From: Leucocoprinus leucothites
Lineage: Eukaryota; Basidiomycota; Agaricomycetes; Agaricales; Agaricaceae
Direction of reading: 5' to 3'
Length of the DNA stretch: 64,000 nucleotides
Assembly: GCA_013368445.1 (NCBI GenBank)
Contig: JAACJO010000010.1
Location: 496,001-560,000 of the forward strand
The notes under the pieces were generated by a model. That model was not told the origin of the DNA. It ran no database searches and saw only the letters and a program-made list of their open reading frames with translations. The position numbers were made by a program, and so were the translations under genes. Below, piece after piece: positions 42,949 through 54,722 of this stretch; the stretch's first letter is position 1; each line of letters begins with the position of its first letter.

Positions 42949-44560
42949 TCAAAGCGACTCGTAGGGTATTGGGTCAAAGAGCCGCAGTCGCCGCCGCTGC
43001 CACTGCCGGAAGCTCTGAATCTCCTCACAGCAAGTCATGGTCCGCGGGTTCCAACAAGCGATCAGACCGGAGTCGTCAGATAACATAACATATCGGAGGT
43101 TAGCGCACTTGGCTATAAACGGTGAATCAGGGATTGTATGCGTGCAAAGGCGCCCTTCAGAAGTTGGTGACGAGGGAGAGGGAGCCGGTAATGATAGCTT
43201 CTGTTGACATTCGCGCTGGTAGCTGTACCAAGGCGACTCTCTTGGGACACCCCAAACCGTGTTCTCTTCCGCAATTGAGAGATATTCCAATTTCAGGGGA
43301 GGTGAAAAGGCGGATTTGTCGAGCGCGATTAAGACATCCTGAACAATGTCATTTAGTCACTCGGGTTTGTATTGAAAAAAAAGTTCAGGGGGTAAGCCTC
43401 ACCATATAGGTCTGTCGCGCCTCTGCGGGTTGGTCTTCATTGGTCACGACTATCTCCACCGCTAGAATAGCTTTGAAATATGATAGAAGAGCGATCACTT
43501 GGCCCGTAACTGTGGGTACTCGTATCTTCAGCGAACGAATCTGCCGCTTCTTAAACGCCGATCCAACGTTCATCGTAAACGTTTTCATGAGCAGCGGACA
43601 CGCGTAGACGCCGACGTGGGTCACCAGCCGCCCTCTTGTCAAAGAAGGGAGGAATTTTGCGGGGCCTTCGTATATTCTTAAATCTGGTATAGAAGCTGAG
43701 GGAATCACATCTATGACACCCTTCGCAGCACGAGCAAAGCTCGGGAAGAGAGAGTCCGTAGTGACCCTCAGCTCGATGAGGCCCGGACACAAGGTCACAA
43801 AAACGGGGAATTCGGGATGCAACATGGCTATCCCATTGATCTCGAGGGACTCGAGGTTCGGCAAGGGTGGAAGAAACCCAGAGATGAAACCGGCTGGCAT
43901 GCCGGAAGATAGGACCAGAGATTTAAGGCGATCGGGGTGTGTGTTAAAGAGCCAATTATAGCGGTGCCTGTTGGGCCCGTGATTGACAAGGAGATGTTGA
44001 AGCTGCATACGATTTTCGAAAGGGATGTTGTGGCGGTACATCCACTGACACTCCGTGAACTCGGCACGAGTGAGGTGGCACAGCGAGTTGATGACACTGA
44101 CATGTCTTTCATCAAAGAGGATGCGGAAGCAATCCAGGTCCGTCAATTTGTCGAACTTGGCGAGGGCTGAAAAGAGGGGTGTGCACACTTCCGGTGTGGC
44201 GGGGAGTGCTGGAGACCTTTGGGTGTGAAAATTAAGGCGGCAGACTTTGATGGAGGGCGCAATGTGAGGGGAGGTGAGGAAATCAATTTTATGAAGGAGT
44301 AGCTGGTTGGCGATGTGTACCGACTCGATGGACGAATCCATCAAGGTCAGAGTGACACACTCGAACTTGGGTGGCAATAGTAGCCGGATCGCTTTACAGG
44401 TAGCAGCCAGAATCAATCGAGACCTCCAGGGAATATACTGATCCACTATAGTCCAGATTTCAAGGGGGAATACAGGCTCCATCATTTCTGACCAGCATGC
44501 GTTCTGGGAGCCTTGATCCCCAATGATAGTTGATGGAGTCGAAAGGTAGAGGCCCGGCAT
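42949..44560 (-). CDS. F-box-like protein
   Basis: Minus strand exons 44,560-43,403 and 43,338-42,949 encode 515 residues. An N-terminal F-box-like motif (FPLEIWTIVDQYIPWRSRLI, then LAATCKAIRLL) is followed by leucine-rich stretches typical of the large Agaricomycete F-box families (LPPLPNLESLEINGI, CPGLIELRV). The intron is GTGAGG...TTCAG and joins TYM to DVLIALDKSAF. The second ATG (MMEPVFPLE, about 78 nt inside) is an alternative start closer to the F-box. The expected role is substrate recognition in an SCF ubiquitin ligase; the substrate is unknown. Confidence 0.8.
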
Positions 44561-45974
44561 AGAACGACCACTCTGATGTTGGCTTTAGCAGATAAATGGG
44601 CAGTGACTGGACGGCTTTCGATACCCAACAAGCGAAGAATGTAGTGGTCAGAGGACGAGTAGTGTCAGTGGCTTATTCCTGCCTTTGAAAGGGATGGGGT
44701 CAAACAGGAACAAATGGAATGGTACACCGGATGCCGAACGCCCGTCTAGAACCCATCCATTCAATGTCACATAAGCCAATCACGGAAGCGGAAAATATCT
44801 CGAAAGCAGGAATGCTAAGCTCCGAGACTGCCTAGTTGTGCCACAACCGGAGTTCTTTGCATCACGGGTGATTGGTTTCCGATGATAAAGGACCAATTGT
44901 TTACCTTGTGATTCCATGTTTTTTTGAGATTCAGATACAGCCAATAAGCCTTGCCGAGGGTTTGGACTAGTACCATCGCGGGAGTACCCTCGCTTATGTT
45001 GATCCTACGTACCAGATTGCGGCCCTTGTCAAGTGAAGGAGGTGTCGTATTGTATTGACCGATCGTTAGATGGATCTCTGGAATTCGGCTTCCTTGTGTC
45101 AGTTTTAAATCTCGTGCTACCGAAGCAGAGCAGCAAACGGGAAGGGTATAATCGGTGATTGTTGTAACCGCACATTCAGCTTGAGTAGCTCACCTATAAG
45201 ATACCAGCACCTGCTCATGCTCCGAACTATCAATTTTCTTCGGAGGATCCCCACAGGCAAAAGAAAAATAAGTTAGAGCCATGCGAACTAGAACACCATT
45301 TCAGTCTCCCTGCCGCACCAGTCACACGCCATTAAGTCACCGTGTACAACTCTCAAGAAGAAATCGGTGCCTCGCCTTGAGTGGGAGTTCGTAGGCAAAG
45401 AACCTTAGAGCCATGACAACAGCTTTCCTTTGGAAGGCTTCCGGTACCGGTATTCAAATTGTCGGCTCTTTCCAGTATAGTCCATTTGGCATACTTACGA
45501 AAGAGTCGAATCTCCCTCCTGATGCAAACACAACGAGCCGCACACGATATGTAACTTGCTCTTAATCATTAATCTCGCTCCACAAATATGACATTTTGAC
45601 TTGGACAGTTCATCATGCCACAAACCCATGAGGCCAAAATGCTGCATGGCTGAACTTGCGCGCTTGCTTTTGAACAAAAAGCAAAGGCCAGAATTTGAAA
45701 CGTGCCAATACAGCGTTAGGAAAATATATTTTTTATGCCGGTTTTGCGTGATCATGAAAGCCAAACGGATGCAAGAAACTGGAAGTGTCTGCTGGCAGTG
45801 GGTGAGCGTGTAATAACAAATAGGTACAAATACCATCAACGCCATCATCACTATCATCATTGACCACCGTACGGCGCAGCTAACCTAAGTTCATGTCATA
45901 GATCCACCACCTCCAGCTCAAGGCGTCCACAGAATCTATATATCGCACCTTCACTTTCTAATACTCACGCCAAT
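44561..45974. other. intergenic, no gene firmly supported
   Basis: The upstream regions of the divergent F-box and ARPC5 genes. A 121-codon minus-strand ORF (45,860-45,495) with a CHICGARL...HIVCGSLC pattern is present, but it has no family match that I can recognise. Confidence 0.45.
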
Positions 45975-46628
45975 ATGTCAGTCCTGAATATTCCCTTCCG
46001 TAAAATCGACATCGATAAATACGATGAAGATGTCCTAAACGACGAAGACCTTTACGATGCTGATCCCAGAGATCCCAGCCAAGTTCTGGAGGAAGCGCGG
46101 CAAAGACAGGCAGCTGTGAGAAGTTCTTTGGCAAAGTATGTGTTCACGCCTCGGGGGTTCCGTGCCCGATATGTGTTCTCAAATTCATCGTGTTTCTGTT
46201 ACTAGGAACAACACCGCCGAGGCACTGGAGATTGTCCTCGAAAACGCCCCTTACGGGCCCAACGTTGATGAGGCCAAAGTACGCCCTCGATATGTGATAC
46301 GATTTGCTTAACTAAATATGCCTTTATCAAAGGAAATTACATTGTCTACCCTTCTGACTATCCTCAACTCGACCAAAGCAACCGAAATCACAGCAGTTAT
46401 CAAGTCGCTATCTCCAGACGCTCAAGACACACTGATGAAATATATATACAAGGGTATGGCCATGCCTGGCTGGGGCGATATCAGCGGAAGTGTTTTATTG
46501 GGTTGGCATGAGAAGGTACGGTTGCGTTCTCTATGATCATGGTTTCCCTGCTCACTAAATTGTAGTTGACCGAAATTACTGGTGTCGGTAGTATTGTTCG
46601 TGCAATGACAGACCGCAGGGTCGTATAG
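45975..46628 (+). CDS. ARPC5: Arp2/3 complex subunit 5 (ARPC5, p16)
   Basis: Exons 45,975-46,135, 46,206-46,278, 46,333-46,515 and 46,566-46,628 encode 159 residues, the usual size. Landmarks: FRKIDIDKYDED near the N-terminus, ALEIVLENAPYG, the helical segment KSLSPDAQDTLMKYIYKGM, LLGWHEKLTEITGVGSIVR, and the C-terminal MTDRRVV. It is part of the seven-subunit complex that nucleates branched actin at cortical patches. Introns are 49-70 nt. It converges on the F-box/WD40 gene with 240 bp between the stops. Confidence 0.96.
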
Positions 46629-46868
46629 TATAGTATTCAATCAAGAATAACGCCACCGAAGGGCAAAACTCTGTATCGAGATGACATGGGAAAATACAAA
46701 AGGATAAAAACATACTACGATCCAGATATACAAAACCTACTCAAAGAGTATAATTGTAGACATAAAGAAGAAAGGAAAGAGTTCGATTTAGAACCTATTT
46801 CGATGCATGCTGTTGAAGATGCAGTCAGGTCAAATTGTTGAAATCTAGATACTGATTGCTTCAGATCT

Positions 46869-49592
46869 TCAGACCTGATCGCCACGGCTCCTGGCCTCCG
46901 CGAGGCTCAACTCGATGGCAAGTCTTAGGTCATCGTCCATATCGTCATCGAAACTAGTAGGATGAGACGAAGCAGGTGAAGGTCGTCGTTGCCCAGTCGG
47001 AGACGACGCGACTGACGCAGTACTGCGAACGCCTGGTGGGGAGATGCTGGGGCCTTTCAGAGGGGTTCCCCATGCCGACGGCTGGGAACCAGTAACATTA
47101 ACCCGGGAGGATGAACCGGAGCCCAAGCCAGGGGTATTGACGGGGGTGGGGCTCACGCTGATAGGAGGGAAATGAAGCTCATCGTTGGTATTGAGCAAGG
47201 GCACTGGAGAGGAGTCCAATGACGCTGACGAGCGTGCGTCATCATTTTCGTAGCTAGACGAATTAGAAGACGACGCAGATACGGGAATTAGATCGCTTCC
47301 TGAGCGCTGTGAACCCATATCAGAAAGAGCCTCATCGGTATCCCATCCAAATACGCCTTCCTCAACTGCCCTAGCGTTGTCGGCAGAACTTGAAGATTCA
47401 GAGAAAGGCTGGGTATGTAATGTGCTAGCTCCGCCCGTACTAGTATTGCGATTGCCCTCTTCTCGGCTGAGCATGATCGCATACTCCAGGGCTTCCTGTT
47501 CACTGAGACCGAGGAGATCAAGACTTTCTTGATGCTCTCTGGTCGTTCCATGTTCGTGACGCGACTTCTTCGACTCTTGCTCCAAAAGATGGCGTGACTC
47601 CGCAATATTCTGTTTCAACTCGACTGCATCTGTCGCAGTTGTCAGACGAGTCATCCAAAAACAAGCAAATAATCGAACACTCACCCAGCCATTTCCCTCC
47701 CGTATTCTTCTTCTTCTTCCTGACATCAGCACCTGATGGGAGTCGACCCCTAACGCCACCACTAACGCCCTTTCCAATCGGCCCCGCCTTCCAAGCGAGC
47801 ACCGCGTTGCCCACATTCACAACCAATACGTCTCGGTCAGGGTTGACAAGGATCTGGCGCACACGACCATCGTCACTTGGATCAACAGGTGGCACATGCC
47901 CACGTCCACGGAACCTTGGTGTTGGACTGGTAAAATTCCGTAACTCTGCAAAGGTAAGGCCGTCGAAAACGTGGGTTGTACCTCGGGCGCTACCAGTAAT
48001 GAGTGTGGTTCCGTCCCAATGGATAGCCGTGACGGCAGATCCATCAACATGTGCTTCAAGGCGGCGGTCAGGAAGGACAGCAGTTTTCGTGGACAGGGTC
48101 GTTTCCTGCCAGTCATAAACGCCGATGCATCCCAAACGATCACCAGTGAGAACGAAGCTGCATTGGTCAGCTCCGGTGGCAAAAAATGGGCGAACACATG
48201 AAATGGGTCCAAAGCCCTCATCGCCAAATGCCTCGATATGAGGGGTCAAACCACTGGAAGGCTCGTCGAGGGATATCTTGTAGAAATAGGTATCACCTTC
48301 GTACGCGACAAGCAAGACTGGTTGTATTGGGGGAGTGTTATTGTCAATGTAAAGTGAAGTGGCTGTTTGGTCGCGAGGCGTCGTGGATGTTACTGGACAC
48401 GGTATCACCGAGGTGCGAGTAAGGTGATCTCCTTCCACCGAGTCCCAATCCCGAGGTGATTTACGGTCAGGACTGACAAACTGCTCGAAACCTTGGAAAA
48501 CAACGATGATTCCGCTCCGCGTGCAGCAGGCCACGATACCCTTGGTAACGACAGCAGTGGCGACCTTGATCACAGGATCGATGACAAGATCACAAGTCCG
48601 CTGTTCTGAGGTCCAAAGACACTTCATCGTGCGTGTATCCCAGAGTTTAACGCGACCGTCAGCACCACCGGTGACAGCAAGCTCGTTGCCATCCCAGGCA
48701 GCGTCCATTACCGGTCCCTCGTGTTCATCATCGATGAGGCATCTGGTCAACTGGAAGTTGACGCCCCTTCGCGACGAATCTATGGCTTTATTCGCTACAG
48801 TAACAGTGACTTCACCGTTTCGAATGCCCCAAAGTACCTTAGCGGTCCCACCTTCCGATGTCAACAAACAAGTGGAAACATTGGGGGCGAATTCGACGTT
48901 GGGATTGCCAATTCCGACCCCGATACGTGGTCCAGTGGGATTAAGGTATCCAGGCAGAATTTTGCCTGTTAGGGGAAGGGAACGTGAAACAATGCCATAA
49001 AATGTCGAGGCACATAGTAATGCCGATTGAGATGGCATGAGATGCATTGAGGAGATGGCCGAGTGGACGGGAATATGACGAATAGTCGCATTGCGAGACA
49101 GTGCCCATTTCCTGTATTAAAATGTCAGAAATTACTCGAAGATGGCGTATACAAGGGTTGGATAACTCCGCAACGCAGAATGTGGCGTTCAATTTGAAAT
49201 GGAGCTCCTACTCACTTGCACAGATGAAACCGTGTTATAAACTCCTGTCTCCACGTCTTGGCCTCACGTCTGAGGAGGAGTCGCTTGTGGCAATCATGGA
49301 GTTCACTCTGGAAATCAATTCCAAGGAACTGTTGCACGAAAGCACGGTGCCATGTGCCGTCGTCCTTTACGTGCTCGTGGAGACATTTGTTGACCAAGCC
49401 AAGATTTTGGAGAGAGGGCGGGTCAAGGTAGGAAGTGACCCCTGCAAGTACTTCGGTCGGGATATCAAGGAGAAGGCGCAGCTGGTCATCATGTTGGGTG
49501 CCATGTTGGGTTTCGGTACTTGGGGTAGATAGTGCAACGGTTTCCTGGACTTCTGTGGGATTCTGAGTAACTTCGTTGGGCCTACTGAGCAT
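46869..49592 (-). CDS. F-box / WD40 / UIM protein (Pof10-like)
   Basis: Minus strand exons 49,592-49,216, 49,111-47,685 and 47,629-46,869 encode 854 residues. The F-box lies at about 42-85 (LLLDIPTEVLAGVTSYLDPP). A beta-propeller with recognisable WD repeats follows (VMDAAWDGNELAVTGGADG, RVKLWDTRTMKCLW, VTAIHWDGTTLITGSARG). The C-terminal part is Ser-rich with two ubiquitin-interacting motifs (SEQEALEYAIMLSREE and DLRLAIELSLAEA). The architecture resembles S. pombe Pof10. The expected role is an SCF adaptor that binds ubiquitin through its tail. The ATG at 49,592 was chosen; there is no in-frame ATG further upstream before the frame loses protein character. Confidence 0.88.
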
Positions 49593-51859
49593 AAAACTGG
49601 AGAAAAACCAAGTATCGGGAGAGTTACGCAGACTCAGGGCAGTATGCGCTGGCTGCAATGATGACTTTTCAGTTCAGAGATACGTTTTTGTTTGGCTTTG
49701 CTTCTTCATCTTGCTCGGCATATTCCTGATGACTCATCGGCAGTCACTGGCGTTGCCCTTCCCTCCACTGGCATTGACTGAAATTCTGTCAGCTCAATGG
49801 GCTCCATGATCAACGGAGTACCGGCTTGACTGCAATCATGTACGACCCCCAGAAATTTTCTTGCCGTTCTTTCCTGTGACTAGACATGAACCCTCCAGAG
49901 GAATCAAGCAATATGATTAATATCCAATAGCCGACAGTGCAGTGCAGTAAGAACCTGCATATCCTGCTGCAAAATCCATCGCAGTTTGAACTTACGTGCT
50001 CTGCTGACTACGGAACTATTCTTCGGTACATTCTAAATCTCCGGAAATCGCCTTGTTGCACATTCTCTTGGCTACTAGCTTCTGTGGCTTTCCGACTGTC
50101 ACTGGTTGATCGACCGGGAGTCCGTGAGCTTCTCTTGAAAGAATCCTACTCAGTTCTCGGTGTCGGCCCACATACACTTGGATAAGTAAATTCCTGGGTG
50201 ACACTTGTTTTTCCGAGCATTGAATACGTCCGGAGAAGCGGATCGGGCAAACTGGATGGATTGCACAAACCGCACCAACAGCAAGGCGAACGCGCAGCTT
50301 GTTCATGGTGGTCCGGCGGACTGAACGGGATCGGAACCTGGTTACTCGATTGACCCAAAAGCTCAGATAACCGGTCCGCTCGGGGCTCGGCTGTGTAACA
50401 GTCACCGCCTTGGATCCCTTTTGACTTCGGAATGAGGGAAACCTGTGCGGTCACCCGAGCTCTAGACCAATTACCGAGTGTGGGCCCTATCCCTATCGCC
50501 ACAATCCCTTGGGGGGCCTGAGTCATCTACTCCGTCAGCCTCTCTCCTAAACCTTCTCATGTGACGCTACCACTATGACGAACATGATCAGGCCAGTTTA
50601 CGCATTATATGAAAGCAAAACCTCCCAACGAACTTCGAAAGTTGAACCCTATGATTCCACTAGAAAAAGCTCAGAAGCAAGTGAAGAAGCATAAACGGAG
50701 TCTGTGAGCAGTCTGACTTCACCGTCAATTGTACTCTCGGTCCTGATCAAAACGCAGTAGATCTTGAGGACCGATATACCCAACTTTCCAGATCGTGAAG
50801 CCCTGAGCATAACTTTATGCTTGCGGGGAAGTAAAATGTTCCCTATTTTTGTCTAGCGCGTCCACGGTCCAGCTGAACTTTCGAGAAGGTCGTAGTGGTA
50901 TCTGTTATCCACTCGAAAGCTCTAGGTGACAGTGTGCGTTTCATTTCTGCATTTGTGATTCGTATCTGTGTCCCCGAAATGGATGTACTGTGCTCTTTAT
51001 GTCAGACACCATTCCTCGAGTGGCCTGCAGCACTTTGCCTACACCAACCGTTTCTGTTTTCTCTCCACTTGCATCACCTATTCGAATTCCGAAACGGTCA
51101 ATTTGAACGCTCCACAGACGCTGCTTTTATTGTCACCGTAAACTCCAAGCAATATTCCAAGTGTTTCGGGGCGCTCGTGATATCACCAAAAATGATGCGC
51201 ATCCTCTACGACATATTTACACCACCGACTCCAACAAACCACCGGGCGATGAACAAAGTTGACCAAGACTCGATCCCCGCGAGCGCATTATACTCAAGGG
51301 TCTACCAAGAACAAGGCCAGTCGATCGACCTCGAAACGTGTGGCATCGTTCCTGTCAAATTGATTGATGCAACGTGTCCTTCATCCTTCATCCTCACCTC
51401 ATCAAACACGAGATTCACATCCACTCCGCATTTCCGTTTCGATTCCAGAAACCGCACCCTACTCACATACAGCTGCCGCTAAATACAATCCCGAGGGCAT
51501 CAAAAACAGTAATCAAAACTATGTGAACACTCCGCTTACTAGCAGCACAGCCAAACCCGGACAGTCACACTTTTTGTATTGTAACACATCTCGCATCCCT
51601 ATCGCTTCCTCCTTCCTCGTCCCACGGATAGCCAGTTTCACGGTCCATGAATCTCTGATTTCCTCATGATGTCGCCGCACAACTACAATGAGGCATTGAA
51701 GCACGAAAATGAACGAACAAGGGCTTGAGGGCTTATATGTTATAAAGGAGTCCTCGACCCTCCTTTCATCCCCACATTAACAACTCTCTCACCCTCGCCT
51801 GACCTGCCGAACTCTCACAAATACCCCTCTTTCACCGTACTCAATCCTTATATCCAAGA
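49593..51859. other. intergenic, no gene firmly supported
   Basis: An ORF from the ATG at about 50,980 to 51,482 (about 167 codons) has no recognisable domain and uncertain status. TATAAAG at 51,741-51,747 is a plausible promoter for the next gene. The rest has short ORFs only. Confidence 0.45.
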
Positions 51860-53073
51860 ATGCTCGACGCGTTCAAAATCAAACCATTTGACCTCCAGCC
51901 AATTTACGACGAGTGGCAGGATGGTCCCTACTTCAACGGCAACCCAAAGAAAGATCTTTCAGTCGACGAGTGGCTGGAGAAAATCAAGGAAGGATGCGTG
52001 AAACGCAACGTCCCGGAGGAATATTGGTACAAGGTAGCTCAACACTTCATGGGCCAAAAGGCAAGAGCAAGGTCGGTAGTGCCCACCCCAGCGAACGAGC
52101 GATAACCTGACCCAACATTACATTATAGGTTGGATGAGCTCAAGGAAGTCATCCGTAAGGTTCACGGCGGTAAATACCGCTGGACCTGGAAGAAGTTCTG
52201 TATCGCCCTCCGCAACATGGGTTGTAAGTGCCCTTCCCCCTCGAGTTCTTTCCAGCCATCTCATCCAGTTGTTTAGGGGAGATTGACAAGGACGAGAAAA
52301 AGACAATCAAGATCTCCGGTAAATCCCTCGGCCTCTGGTTTACGCGCAAGAAGGATGGCTCTGACGCCAACCTGACGGAAGAACCAGAGTCGGAGCCTGC
52401 GGGGAATGGGCCTTCGCGCCCTTCCCCTACACCCAGGAAGCCAAGCAGAAGGGGATCAGTCTCGACGGAATCGACACGTTCCGAGCGTTCCGCTCATGTT
52501 AGGAGCCATAGCAGCCCCAACACTACACCACGCCCTACGGCAAGACGCGCTACCACCATGGCCGTCTCAAAAGAGACAACCCAGCGCCCAGCTCCGGTGA
52601 AGGCTCGTTCTACGACCGCCCTAATCACCCGCAAAACCAGCCCTCCGCCATCCCCTACTAGATCGCAGACGATTGACATCGTCAGCCCAGAAACACAGTC
52701 AAACGAAAATGGCGAAGGTATGTCTAGTCTCAACCATTACGCGAAGCGGTTCTGAAATCGCATGTTCGTAGTGGTCAATCTAACACAAGCACCCCTTTGG
52801 CTTCTGAATGCTTGCAATGCGCTCGACTTCATCACTAACGAACACCCGAAGACCATGAGCGTGTTGAGTGCGATTCTGATTACTGTTGGGTCGATACCTG
52901 CAATTCCGGCAATTACCGCAGGTGCGGGTGGTGCAGTTCTTGCTTCAGGAGCCGCACATGCTGTCGGTGCAATTGCGGTCGGACTTGGCCAGGCACTCAG
53001 CATGAGCGTCAAAAATCAGACTCAGAACCAATCGAACCAGGGTAGTTCGAACGCAGTGACACACCAGAAGTGA
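51860..53073 (+). CDS. basidiomycete protein of unknown function with glycine-rich hydrophobic tail
   Basis: Exons 51,860-52,071, 52,129-52,223, 52,277-52,717 and 52,772-53,073 encode 349 residues. The N-terminal 110 residues form a compact Trp-rich domain (YDEWQDGPYFNGNPKKD, VDEWLEKIKEGC, EYWYKVAQHFMG, WTWKKFCIALRNMGW) that I remember as common in Agaricales proteins without an assigned function. A basic Ser/Pro-rich disordered region follows. The C-terminus carries a hydrophobic Ala/Gly-rich segment (AILITVGSIPAIPAITAGAG, then GAVLASGAAHAVGAI) resembling glycine-zipper or ISG12-like membrane segments, then a Gln/Asn-rich end. Membrane insertion is inferred. Confidence 0.8.
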
Positions 53074-53222
53074 ACAACATGCGCAGACTGCTTCATATAT
53101 TTATTCTTCATAATTCATTAGACTTGTCTTCAGTGTGGGGTTGGGAATAGGGCTTGAAGCGTGCGGGCACGGCGTTCTCTGGCATGCAAAGACTCTAATT
53201 AGCAAGGACTGTTATCAATTAA

Positions 53223-54598
53223 TCAAAACATATGTAAAATACCCGAATCTGTTTGTGAAACCTGCGTTGGTTCTTGCGGAATGAGTTCGGGTGAAACCCA
53301 GCATTTTTCTGATTCACGGTATACGTAGCTCGCCTCCGTCCATGGCTGACCATTCACGAACATTCTTCCTTGTCGTAGGAGTAGTTGTCTATCAACAGGT
53401 ATCTTCGAGTCCCGACAGACAACGTCGAATTTTGTTGGAACGGGTACGCGGAAGCTCAGCTCAAATCGTTTGATCGGTCTTTCTTTGGTCCATCGCTAGG
53501 AGGCAATATGAGTAGAGGTCAGTAAAGCGCATGCTGAAAGCTTACATAAAATGAAATCTCCGACGCATGCAAAAACATGTTCTTCCTTGAGGCCGCGATT
53601 TGTCGTGTTATCTTAATTTCTTCAGGTGGTACATCCTTCGCATACAACGGGTCTCCAATGACGGGTGCTACTCTGACGTTCAGGTGACGTAGTGGTTGGC
53701 GAAGACAAGGACCCTTACCGTTGAGGCATTTCGCTAGATGAACCCGCAGCTGGTGCTTATGACCAGTGAGCAGTTTTAGGCGCATTAACGTCAGTGGTAC
53801 TTTGGGCTGAGCAGAACTCAGCTGAGCCGGGATGATGGATCAGAAGTAGGGATGACGTACCGAAGATCCAAGTACCTCCCACTCTGTTCTGGTCACCTTT
53901 CCAAGAGGGTCGAGACGGACGCGGCCGTCAACCTCTGACATACCAGTCTCTATGACGCCAGAGGTTTCTCGAAACTTCTCTGAACCACCATGCACCAGAG
54001 CCAAATACGTTTTCCTGATCGACCCATCATTAAATTGGTCTTGAAGCCTGCTAGCCCACATCGGCGACCTCGCGAGTAAAAGCGCTCCGGTAGTATCCTG
54101 AAGTGAATGAGAGGGTATCAGCCAAGCAACTTCATACTGTAGATAGAATTTGCATGCCTGACCTTGTCCAAGCGATGGACTGAATTTGGCGGTCGAAGCA
54201 TGTTGAGCTTGCGTTGGATGCCTAGACACATACATGTCTGCGGTCAAGCGCAAAAAGGAGTTTGAAAAGTGGCTTACCTTTGCAAAGGATATTAAAATTT
54301 TCATACTGAATTATATGAGACCCGACCATTCTCAGATAAAAGGGAGTAGGCACACCTGTGCTGAAGTGCTGTAGGACATTTGGCACACCATTTTGGAGGG
54401 TTTGTTGGCGAGAAATATGCCTCTATCGTAGTACAGTAGACAATCCTCTACCATTTTTGCCGCTTGTTTGATGCTCACAGTTTTGTTTGGTAGTATTCGC
54501 ATGATGAGTGTCAAGGAGGAAAGAAAGTAGGGATTGATGCTTGCATAAACAGAACAAGCAAATAGTTTGCCGAGTAGACCGACGGCGCGTGACGTCAT
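53223..54598 (-). CDS. RluA-family RNA pseudouridine synthase, probably mitochondrial
   Basis: Seven exons on the minus strand: 54,598-54,356, 54,305-54,278 (28 nt), 54,221-54,163, 54,097-53,861, 53,806-53,719, 53,670-53,546 and 53,495-53,223, encoding 350 residues. The family signature HRLDK with the catalytic Asp (about residue 109) is followed by DTTGALLLARS. The motifs RKTYLALVHG and LLTGHKHQLRVHLA, and IGDPLYA, complete the fold. The N-terminus (MTSRAVGLLGKLFACSVYA) lacks acidic residues and could be a mitochondrial presequence. The start lies 124 bp downstream of the TAH18 stop, on the same strand. The RNA target is unknown. Confidence 0.88.
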
Positions 54599-54722
54599 GG
54601 CCCGACTCGTTAAAGAGACGCTCGCGAGTCAAAACGCGCAAGCTCGACGAAGACAAGAATACAGATATTTCGCAGTAATAACAGGGCAGAACTATATGCT
54701 TGATATGTTTGGGACTATCAAA

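Noticed and set aside
50980..51482. 167-codon ORF as a firm gene
   Set aside because: No motif, no clear promoter or introns, and composition like the surrounding intergenic DNA; left as a possibility only.
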